6,050 nt of DNA. Origin: Frankiales bacterium. GTDB lineage: Bacteria; Actinomycetota; Actinomycetes; Mycobacteriales; SCTD01. How positions within the stretch are numbered: the first letter of the stretch is position 1; the number at the start of each line of letters is the position of its first letter. This document shows positions 1 through 5,356 of this stretch, piece after piece. The stretch is taken from NCBI GenBank assembly GCA_025464915.1, contig JAODNF010000090.1, positions 1 through 6,050 of the forward strand. The letters are read 5' to 3'. Made by a program: the position numbers and the translations under genes. The notes under the pieces were generated by a model that was not told the origin of the DNA, did no database searches, and saw only the letters and a program-made list of their open reading frames with translations.

Positions 1-1992
1 ACCGACGTCCGCACGGTCACGGTCACCGCCGGCACCCGCGACGTCACCGGCTCCTTCCGCAAGGCCGGTCCGGGCCTCCGCGGCCTGGTGACCCGGCTGC
101 CCGGTGGCCGCAGCACCCTCAAGGCCGTCGTCCCCGGCGCGGGCTCCGCGACGCTCGCCGTCAGCAACGTCGGCCTGCAGGCGCCGTCGTTCAGCGGCCC
201 GCTGATCCAGCCGTGGACCTGCAGCAACGGCGCTACCCGGGCGGACTGCAGCAAGAACACCACCATCAGCTACGTCTACAAGTCGACCGACCCGAGCAAG
301 GCCGGCACCCCCGGCCGGGTCGCGAGCGACCCCGTCGCCTCGCCGTTCCAGCCCTACGACCCCGCGAACCCGCCGAGCGACGTCGCCACCACGACGACCG
401 ACGACGGCCACACGGTGCCGTTCGTCGTGCGCGTGGAGGAGGGCTACAGCCTGCGCGACCAGTACCGGATCGCCGCGCTGTTCGACCCGGCCACCCAGGG
501 CCGCACGCCGGACCCGCTGGCCGCGAACCCCGGCTTCAACCACAAGCTCGTGCTCACACACGGCGCGAGCTGCGACACCGAGTACCAGAGCGGGGCGGCC
601 CCTGACACCAAGAACGTGGCCGCCCTCGGTGCCGGCTTCGTCGTGGCGAGCCACGCCCTCGACAACGCCGGCCACAACTGCAACCTGTCGGTGCAGGCCG
701 AGGCGCTCTACATGACCAAGGAGCGGGTCATCGAGCAGTACGGCACGCTGCGCTACACGATCGGTTCCGGCTGCTCCGGCGGCTCGCTCGTCCAGCAGCA
801 GGTGGCGAACGCGTATCCCGGTATGTACCAGGGGATCTCGCCCCAGTGCTCCTTCACGGATGCCTGGAGCAGCGCCCAGCAGTACGTCGACTACGTGATG
901 CTGCTCGCCTACTTCAAGGACCCGAGCCGGTGGACGCCCGGCGTCGTGTGGGACCCGGTCGCGATCAGCGAGGTGCTGGGCCACCCGAACGTCGCGAACC
1001 CCGTCACCTTCACCACTGCCATCCCCAACTCGAGCGACCCCTCCCGCTCCTGCCCCGGCGTCCCCGCAGACAAGGTGTACGACCCTGCGAAGAACCCCAA
1101 GGGCGTGAAGTGCACGCTGCAGGACTACTCGGTCAACATGTTCGGCAAGCGCCCCGACGGCTTCGCGAACCGCGGCCTGGGCAACGTCGGCATCCAGTAC
1201 GGCCTCGCCGGTCTCCGCAACGGCCTCATCAGCCCTGCCCAGTTCGCCGACCTGAACGCGCACCTGGGCGGCATCGACATCAAGGGCGAGATCTCGCCGA
1301 CCCGGCTCACCGGTGATGCCCTTGGTCTGCAGCGCGTCTACTCCACTGGCGCCGTCGACAGCGCCAACAACCTCGACAAGGTCGCCATCATCGACCTGCG
1401 TGGTCCTGACCCCGGTGCCTTCCACGACGTCTACCGGACCTACGTCCTGCGCAACCGCCTGCTCCGCAACTTCGGCACGGCGGCCAACCAGGTGCTGTGG
1501 CGAGGGCAGGTCCCGCTCCTCGGTGACGCGAACTACGTCGACCAGGCGATCTTCGCCCTCGACAAGTGGCTCGACCGCGTCTCGAAGGACAGCAGCGCCC
1601 GGCCGCTGGCGAAGAAGATCATCGCCGACAAGCCGAGCGCCATCGCAGAGCGCTGCACCGATGGCGCAGGTCAGTCCGTCCCCAGTGAGGTCTGCGACCA
1701 GACCGTGGCCGCCTACGCCTCGCCGCGCATCGCCGCCGGCGGCCCGGTCGCGGACGACGTCATGCAGTGCCAGCTCAAGCCGCTGCGCCGCGACGACTTC
1801 AACGCCGCCTTCACCGATGCGCAGTGGGCGGAGCTGAAGAAGGCCTTCGGCAAGGGCGTCTGCGACTACTCCAAGCCCGGTGTCGCCCAGAAGGGCGCGA
1901 CCGCCTGGCTCACCTACCAGGACAGCCGCGGCCGGGTCGTCTACGGCGGTACGCCGATGGGCGCTGTGCCGGTCAGCACGCCCTTCTCGTAG
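1..1992 (+). CDS. DUF6351 family protein, probable secreted alpha/beta-hydrolase-like enzyme (5' end missing)
   Basis: The reading frame is open from base 1, so the true start and any signal peptide lie upstream; 663 residues are visible and the in-frame GTG at 88 is unlikely to be the start. The first ~55 residues are beta-rich, with the family-like motifs RDVTGSF and, further on, FSGPLIQPWTC. The core resembles an alpha/beta hydrolase: LTHGASC (His at 559-561) fits an oxyanion-loop segment, and GSGCSGGS around 763-786 puts a candidate nucleophilic Ser at 775-777. A late segment has Asp 1393-1395 and His 1423-1425 (IIDLRG, GAFHDVY), followed by NQVLW. A Cys directly before the Ser recalls the tannase/feruloyl esterase 'CS' motif. 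Twelve Cys are visible, an even number that suits disulfides in an exported protein. The conserved-looking VMQCQLKPL segment lies near the C-terminus. Family assignment is from recognition of motifs; the enzyme activity and substrate are inferred and unknown. The TAG stop overlaps the putative -10 element of the next gene. Confidence 0.85.
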   Translation, partial: TDVRTVTVTAGTRDVTGSFRKAGPGLRGLVTRLPGGRSTLKAVVPGAGSATLAVSNVGLQAPSFSGPLIQPWTCSNGATRADCSKNTTISYVYKSTDPSKAGTPGRVASDPVASPFQPYDPANPPSDVATTTTDDGHTVPFVVRVEEGYSLRDQYRIAALFDPATQGRTPDPLAANPGFNHKLVLTHGASCDTEYQSGAAPDTKNVAALGAGFVVASHALDNAGHNCNLSVQAEALYMTKERVIEQYGTLRYTIGSGCSGGSLVQQQVANAYPGMYQGISPQCSFTDAWSSAQQYVDYVMLLAYFKDPSRWTPGVVWDPVAISEVLGHPNVANPVTFTTAIPNSSDPSRSCPGVPADKVYDPAKNPKGVKCTLQDYSVNMFGKRPDGFANRGLGNVGIQYGLAGLRNGLISPAQFADLNAHLGGIDIKGEISPTRLTGDALGLQRVYSTGAVDSANNLDKVAIIDLRGPDPGAFHDVYRTYVLRNRLLRNFGTAANQVLWRGQVPLLGDANYVDQAIFALDKWLDRVSKDSSARPLAKKIIADKPSAIAERCTDGAGQSVPSEVCDQTVAAYASPRIAAGGPVADDVMQCQLKPLRRDDFNAAFTDAQWAELKKAFGKGVCDYSKPGVAQKGATAWLTYQDSRGRVVYGGTPMGAVPVSTPFS

Positions 1993-1995
1993 GTT
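1990..1995 (+). promoter_or_regulatory. Putative -10 element for a leaderless SUFU-gene transcript
   Basis: TAGGTT fits the actinobacterial TANNNT -10 pattern. Its last T is 6 bases before the GTG at 2002, so transcription would begin at or next to the start codon. The hexamer includes the TAG stop of the DUF6351 gene. No convincing -35 hexamer is seen at a spacing of 16-19 bases, so this rests on the -10 and its position only. Confidence 0.35.
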
Positions 1996-2001
1996 GGCGG
2001 G

Positions 2002-2562
2002 GTGGACCCCGACGAGCTGACCGTGCTCGTCGAGGCCCATCTGGTCAGCACCCTGGGCCACGACTCCGGGCGGGCCTCGGTCTCCTTCCTCGGCACCGAC
2101 CGCATCGACGTGCTGCGGTTCGGCCCCGACGACGACGGCCTGGTCCGCTACGCGACCGTCGGCATGTCCCGGACGCCGATGAGCGGCTCCTCCGACCTCC
2201 TGACCGAGGGGCCGCGGGCCGAGCTGCTGCTGTCCGTGCGGGGCACTCACGACACGGTGCTCCGCCGGCTGGGTGCCCTCGCCGCGAGCCCTGCGGTCGA
2301 GGGCCTGGTCATCACCCCCGGTGCCGGGCTGGACCTGGGTGAGCCGCTGTGGGACGGCGGTCGGTTCAGCGCGGTGCTGGTCGGTCAGCCGGGCGGGCTC
2401 GTCCCGGACCTCGAGCAGGTGCAGTTCCTCCCGCTGCTGCCCATGGCGGCCAACGAGGCAGCGTGGAAGCGCGTGCACGGAGCGACAGCCCTGGAGGAGC
2501 GCTGGCTGGCGCAGGGCACCGACCTGCGTGATCCGCAGCGCGCCGAGGTCGACCTCGCATGA
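2002..2562 (+). CDS. Suppressor of fused (SUFU) domain protein
   Basis: A 186-residue protein of the bacterial SUFU family. Family-like segments run in order: GTDRIDVLRF (31-40), RYATVGMS (49-56), GPRAELLLSV (70-79), LDLGEPLW (110-117), FLPLLPMAANEAAWKRVHG (142-160) and GTDLRDPQR (172-180). No signal peptide or membrane segment is visible, so it is probably cytosolic. The GTG at 2002 is chosen because the protein then has the expected compact N-terminus and a -10-like hexamer lies 6 bases upstream; the GGCGGG that directly abuts the start is too close to act as a Shine-Dalgarno site. In animals SUFU binds Gli and Fused in Hedgehog signalling. Some bacterial members are immunity proteins of polymorphic toxin systems, but no toxin gene is seen here and this stand-alone type has no known role. 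Its TGA overlaps the next ATG (ATGA, 2559-2562), which suggests translational coupling to the DUF2332 gene. Confidence 0.9.
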   Translation: MDPDELTVLVEAHLVSTLGHDSGRASVSFLGTDRIDVLRFGPDDDGLVRYATVGMSRTPMSGSSDLLTEGPRAELLLSVRGTHDTVLRRLGALAASPAVEGLVITPGAGLDLGEPLWDGGRFSAVLVGQPGGLVPDLEQVQFLPLLPMAANEAAWKRVHGATALEERWLAQGTDLRDPQRAEVDLA

Positions 2563-3587
2563 CGCCGTTCGTCGACCGGTTGCTGCTGCAGGCCGAGCAG
2601 TGCCGGCTGATGGGCAGCCCGCTCACCGGCGCGCTGCTGGAAGGCGCCGCCGCGGACATGCGCGCCGGCGGTGTCACAGCCGAGGTCCTCGCCGGCAGTC
2701 TCGAGCTCCCGCCCGGGACGGTGCCCTCGCTGCGCTTCGCGGGCGCCCTGCACCGCCTCGTCCTGGAGCGGAAGGCACCCGAGCTCGCCCTGCACTACCC
2801 GAGCGTCGGTGGAACGGCCCCCGCGGAGGAGGTCTGGCCCGCGGCGGAGCGGGCCTGTCGCGAGCACGTCCCGGAGCTGCAGCAGCTCATGACCAGGACG
2901 GTCCAGACGAACGAGGTGGGGCGCGCTGCGGTGCTCTTCGGCGTCCTCGGGATGCTCGGGCGTCGGGTCCGCCTCCTCGAGGTCGGAGCCTCTGCAGGGC
3001 TCAACCTCAGGGCCGACCACTTCGCCTACGCCACAGGCGATGTCGTCCTCGGGGAGCCCTCGAGCCCGGTGCGCTTGGTAGATCCTTGGAAGAACCCACC
3101 GCCGGTCCGCCATGACGTCGAGGTCGTCGAACGACGGGGCTGCGACCCCAACCCGCTGGATCCGACCACCACGGACGGGCGCCTCACGCTCACGTCGTAC
3201 GTCTGGGGTGACCAGTCCGTCCGCCTCGAGCGGCTGCGCGGCGCGCTCGACATCGCGGCCCGCGTGCCGGCCCAGGTCGAGCAGGCCGGTGCCCTCGAGT
3301 TCCTGACCCGCGAGCTGGCGGCGTCCGACGACGACCTGCTGACCGTCGTCTGGCACAGCGTGGTCTGGCAGTACGTCGACCCGGCCGAGCGCAAGGCCGT
3401 CGAGGAGCTCCTCGCCACCGCCGAACGGCGCGTCGTGCGGGTCAGCCTCGAGCCGGAGGCGGTCGACGGCAGCTACGTCTTCCGCGTCCACGCGACGACC
3501 TACCCGTCCGGTCGGCGCGTCCACCTCGCCGATGCCCTTGGCCACGGGCCCCCCGTGCGCTGGACCGGTGCGAGGATCGAGCTGTGA
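2559..3587 (+). CDS. DUF2332 family protein with SAM-binding-like motif
   Basis: A 342-residue protein with the hallmarks of DUF2332: an N-terminal helical part, VQTNEVGR (115-122), LLEVGASAGLNLRADHF (139-155), then YVWGDQSVRLERL (214-226) and VVWHSVVWQYV (263-273). The EVGASAGLNL segment, a strand followed by a glycine-rich turn, looks like motif I of class I SAM-dependent methyltransferases, so a methyltransferase-like fold is a reasonable inference. The catalytic activity and substrate are unknown. No signal peptide or membrane segment is seen. The ATG at 2559 overlaps the SUFU stop by four bases, and the TGA overlaps the GTG of the DCC gene (GTGA, 3584-3587), so it is the middle member of a coupled trio. 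The length is consistent with a full-length DUF2332 protein. Family confidence is high; function is open. Confidence 0.9.
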   Translation: MTPFVDRLLLQAEQCRLMGSPLTGALLEGAAADMRAGGVTAEVLAGSLELPPGTVPSLRFAGALHRLVLERKAPELALHYPSVGGTAPAEEVWPAAERACREHVPELQQLMTRTVQTNEVGRAAVLFGVLGMLGRRVRLLEVGASAGLNLRADHFAYATGDVVLGEPSSPVRLVDPWKNPPPVRHDVEVVERRGCDPNPLDPTTTDGRLTLTSYVWGDQSVRLERLRGALDIAARVPAQVEQAGALEFLTRELAASDDDLLTVVWHSVVWQYVDPAERKAVEELLATAERRVVRVSLEPEAVDGSYVFRVHATTYPSGRRVHLADALGHGPPVRWTGARIEL

Positions 3588-3991
3588 AGGCAGCCCGGGG
3601 CACGCTGGTCTTCGACGGCGACTGCGGCTTCTGCACGTCGTCGGTCCGGGCGATGGCCAGGCTCCACATCCGTGCCGCGTCCGTGATCGCCTGGCAGCAC
3701 GCGGATCTCGGCGCCCTGGCACTCACGCCCGAGCAGTGCACCGAGAAGCTACAGTGGATCGCCGACGACGGCTCGCATGCGAGCGGTCACGAGGCAGTCG
3801 CCGCCCTCCTCAGGGCCAACCGCCCCTGGGCGCCCCTCGGCCACGCGCTGCTGCTGCCCGGGATCTCCTGGCTCGCTGCGGGGGCGTACTCCTGGATCGC
3901 TGCCCACCGGATGTCCCTGCCCGGCGGAACCCCCGCCTGCGCGCTCGCATCTCAGGCACCGCTGCCGGGAGCGGACCCGCAGGGCCAGTGA
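3584..3991 (+). CDS. DCC family thiol-disulfide oxidoreductase-like protein (DUF393)
   Basis: A 135-residue protein. The family-defining DGDCGFC motif is at residues 11-17 (Cys14 and Cys17), directly after a short first strand (TLVF), as expected for a thioredoxin-like CxxC at the start of a helix. WIADDG (58-63), GHEAVAALLR (68-77) and a C-terminal stretch ending AAHRMSLPGGTPAC (106-119) also fit the family. It may catalyse dithiol-disulfide exchange in the cytosol, but partners and substrates of this family are not established. The GTG at 3584 overlaps the DUF2332 stop in GTGA and leaves just ten residues before the motif, a typical distance, so this start is favoured. The last ~15 residues (rich in Pro, Gly and Gln) look disordered. 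It appears to be the last gene of the SUFU-DUF2332-DCC unit; a 51-base gap with no obvious terminator hairpin follows. Confidence 0.88.
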   Translation: MKAARGTLVFDGDCGFCTSSVRAMARLHIRAASVIAWQHADLGALALTPEQCTEKLQWIADDGSHASGHEAVAALLRANRPWAPLGHALLLPGISWLAAGAYSWIAAHRMSLPGGTPACALASQAPLPGADPQGQ

Positions 3992-4030
3992 CGGCGATCA
4001 CGCTGCGACACTGAAGGGCAACAGATCACC

Positions 4031-4036
4031 GGGAGG
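4031..4036 (+). promoter_or_regulatory. Shine-Dalgarno site of the MaoC gene
   Basis: GGGAGG lies six bases before the GTG at 4043 and is the only strong ribosome binding site at a gene start in the window. It decides the start codon and implies that this gene has a leader or is read from an upstream transcript, in contrast to the probably leaderless neighbours. Confidence 0.75.
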
Positions 4037-4042
4037 AACGTC

Positions 4043-4543
4043 GTGCAGTTCGGTCGGAGCTACGAGGAGTTCGAGGTCGGCGCGGTCTACAAGCACTGGC
4101 CAGGCAAGACCGTCACGGAGTACGACGACCACCTGTTCTGCCTGCTCACGATGAACCACCACCCGCTGCACATGGACGCGAACTACGCGACCACGACGCC
4201 GCAGGGCAAGAACGTCGTCGTCGGCAACTACGTCTACTCGCTGCTGCTCGGCATGTCGGTGGCCGACGTGTCCGGCAAGGCCATCGCCAACCTCGAGGTC
4301 GAGTCCCTGAAGCACGTCTTCCCGACGTTCCACGGAGACACGATCTACGGGCAGACCGAGGTCCTGGACAAGACCGAGTCCAAGAGCAAGGACGACCGCG
4401 GGATCGTCTACGTCGAGACCAAGGGCTACAACCAGGACGGCGTCCTGGTGTGCATCTTCCGCCGCAAGGTGATGGTCCCGAAGCAGAGCTACCTCGACGC
4501 GCGCGGCGGCGAGCAGCCTGGACGCCCCGTTCTCCAGGAGTAG
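4043..4543 (+). CDS. MaoC family dehydratase-like protein (hotdog-fold CoA hydratase)
   Basis: A 166-residue hotdog-fold protein of the MaoC/(R)-hydratase group, which add or remove water on enoyl-CoA-type thioesters. Family segments: FEVGAVYKHWPGKTVTEYDDH (from residue 10), LLTMNHHPLHMDANYA (34-49), VVGNYVYSLLLG (59-70), FPTFHGDTIYGQTEVLD (93-109) and a final strand with FRRKVMVPK. Aligned by eye with PhaJ-type hydratases (GDFNPLH), the catalytic His matches His43, but the catalytic Asp position is Asn38. From memory, a related mycobacterial group has a similar Asn-x-x-Pro-x-His motif, so this is probably a subfamily trait rather than damage. Related actinobacterial proteins are often annotated near citE-like lyases and acyl-CoA dehydrogenases, with mesaconyl-CoA hydratase-like roles; none of those partners is visible here, so the substrate is open. 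The start is set by GGGAGG six bases upstream of GTG. Confidence 0.88.
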   Translation: MQFGRSYEEFEVGAVYKHWPGKTVTEYDDHLFCLLTMNHHPLHMDANYATTTPQGKNVVVGNYVYSLLLGMSVADVSGKAIANLEVESLKHVFPTFHGDTIYGQTEVLDKTESKSKDDRGIVYVETKGYNQDGVLVCIFRRKVMVPKQSYLDARGGEQPGRPVLQE

Positions 4544-4556
4544 CACCTTCAGGCTC

Positions 4557-4585
4557 TTGACCCGCGGCTCTCGAAAGCGGACCGT
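4557..4585 (+). promoter_or_regulatory. Putative promoter for a leaderless DUF6758 transcript
   Basis: TTGACC (4557-4562) matches the -35 consensus at five of six bases. After a 17-base spacer comes GACCGT (4580-4585), which keeps the two most conserved -10 positions (A at 2, T at 6) but lacks the first T. Six bases later is the ATG at 4592, so transcription would start at the start codon. The spacing is ideal at both steps; the weak -10 is the main doubt. Confidence 0.45.
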
Positions 4586-4591
4586 CGGGGT

Positions 4592-5200
4592 ATGAGCTCC
4601 GCCCCGCGCTGCCCACGGTGCTCGGGTGCGCTCCGCGCGCCAGGGCTCATGTCGAGCGACTGGACCTGCGCCGACCACGGCAAGGTGCAGCCCTGGTACG
4701 TCGGGACGGCCGACGTCATTCCCAAGGTCGCCGCGACGGCGCAGGTCCCGCTCTGGGCTCCGCAGCTGCTCATCAGCGGCTGGACCGTCGGCGGCGTGGG
4801 GTGGTGCGGCGACGAGCGGGCCGGCGCCAGCGCCACCGTGCTCGCCGTGTCCGGACCGTCGCCGCTCGGCGGACCGGCCGACATGCTGCTCGTCAGCGAG
4901 GAGCCCGGTGTCGGCCTCGGGGCCGCGCTCGCCGGGATCCCCGGTCTCGACCCGGGGTCGTCCGCCGACGGGTCTCCGGACGCGAAGATCCTTGCCGCCA
5001 ACCACCCCACGCCGCTCTGGCGGTGCGACTCGGCGGACGACAGGGTGGCGTTCGTGGGCGAGGCGCACGGCGTCTGGCTGTTCGCGGTCCTGTGGCCGCC
5101 GGCGGCGGAACTGGTGCTGCTCGAGCACGTCGAGCTGCACGACCTCCGGCACGACCAGCTCAGCCTCGCCGCCGGCGCCCCCTCGCCCCGTTTGCACTAG
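4592..5200 (+). CDS. DUF6758 family protein with N-terminal zinc-ribbon-like motif
   Basis: A 202-residue protein of an actinobacterial family of unknown function. The N-terminus has CPRC (Cys7, Cys10), and 15 residues later CADH (Cys26, His29), a spacing that could bind one zinc ion. Further family-like segments are VPLWAPQLLISGW (52-64), LGGPADMLLVSEEPGVGLG (92-110), FVGEAHGVWLFAVLWPP (154-170) and the C-terminal ELHDLRHDQL (181-190). No signal peptide or clear membrane helix is seen; the Trp-rich hydrophobic runs are probably buried strands. The ATG at 4592 is the first possible start after the MaoC stop in this frame, no Shine-Dalgarno site is evident, and a promoter-like pair fits a leaderless start. 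I recall DUF6758 genes next to PHP and SUFU genes in Streptomyces; here the same families are within 4 kb, with other genes between them. Role unknown; a small zinc-binding regulatory or scaffolding protein is only a guess. Confidence 0.82.
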   Translation: MSSAPRCPRCSGALRAPGLMSSDWTCADHGKVQPWYVGTADVIPKVAATAQVPLWAPQLLISGWTVGGVGWCGDERAGASATVLAVSGPSPLGGPADMLLVSEEPGVGLGAALAGIPGLDPGSSADGSPDAKILAANHPTPLWRCDSADDRVAFVGEAHGVWLFAVLWPPAAELVLLEHVELHDLRHDQLSLAAGAPSPRLH

Positions 5201-5223
5201 AACGGAACCGTGCCGGCGGGCAG

Positions 5224-5337
5224 GTGCGGCTGATCGCCGTCACCTGCAACACGGACGGCCAGCCCTGCCAGCGGCTGCGGGAGCTCGCCAACGACCCGCT
5301 CGCCCGGGTCGTGATGGCTCGGTTCGTGGGGTTCTGA
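5224..5337 (+). CDS. Probable small protein of 37 residues, family not recognised
   Basis: This lies in the 156-base gap between the DUF6758 and PHP genes. From GTG at 5224 to TGA at 5335-5337 there are 37 sense codons. GC content by codon position is 27/37, 17/37 and 36/37 (about 73, 46 and 97 percent), the pattern of real coding DNA in such a genome. The protein has two Cys (8 and 15, in CNTDGQPC), an amphipathic middle (QRLRELAND), and a hydrophobic-aromatic end (ARFVGF). It is slightly basic, with five Arg against three acidic residues. There is no signal peptide. GGCGGG three bases before the GTG is a poor, too-close ribosome binding site; translation could also depend on the DUF6758 gene ending 23 bases upstream. 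The frame is open further upstream but only as a shadow of DUF6758. I do not recognise the family. It could also be a leader ORF of the PHP gene, or a remnant of a longer gene. Confidence 0.55.
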   Translation: MRLIAVTCNTDGQPCQRLRELANDPLARVVMARFVGF

Positions 5338-5343
5338 CACCGC

Positions 5344-5349
5344 TAGCCT
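5344..5349 (+). promoter_or_regulatory. Putative -10 element for a leaderless PHP-gene transcript
   Basis: TAGCCT fits TANNNT, and its last T is seven bases before the GTG at 5357, so the transcript would begin at or beside the start codon. No good -35 is visible; GGTTCG at 5321-5326 has the right spacing (17) but a poor match. The element sits seven bases after the stop of the small ORF. Confidence 0.45.
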
Positions 5350-5356
5350 GGGCCGC

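Noticed and set aside
2002..2562. SUFU protein as an immunity protein of a toxin system
   Set aside because: Some bacterial SUFU proteins have that role, but no toxin, secretion or cassette-like neighbour is seen on either side.
2385..3722. A 445-codon open frame on the minus strand
   Set aside because: It lies antisense to the DUF2332 gene and its neighbours, crosses three well-supported genes, and has the Arg/Pro/Gly/Asp-rich low-complexity look of antisense frames in very GC-rich DNA; no family motif is visible.
4007..4012. GACACT as a -10 element for the MaoC gene
   Set aside because: It keeps the A and T of TANNNT and would give a short leader including GGGAGG, but no -35-like hexamer is found at 16-19 bases, so it is no better than chance.
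3996..4030. GATCAC occurring twice in the gap before the MaoC gene (3996-4001 and 4025-4030)
   Set aside because: Two 6-base copies about 29 bases apart without further shared flanks are too little to call an operator.
4544..4591. Possible terminator hairpin after the MaoC gene (CCGC at 4562 with GCGG at 4577)
   Set aside because: A 4-base stem with a large loop and no T-run; it also overlaps the putative -35/-10 pair.
3998..5197. A 399-codon open frame on the minus strand
   Set aside because: It is antisense to the MaoC and DUF6758 genes, both clearly real, and its composition (long Val/Asp/Arg/His runs) is that of a mirror frame.
5202..5211. Small inverted repeat ACGG-AA-CCGT after the DUF6758 stop
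   Set aside because: A 4-base stem with a 2-base loop cannot form a stable terminator.
4618..5337. A 239-codon + strand frame ending at the small ORF's stop
   Set aside because: Its first ~200 codons are a shadow of the DUF6758 gene (Arg-rich, wrong codon-position pattern); only the part from the GTG at 5224 looks coding.
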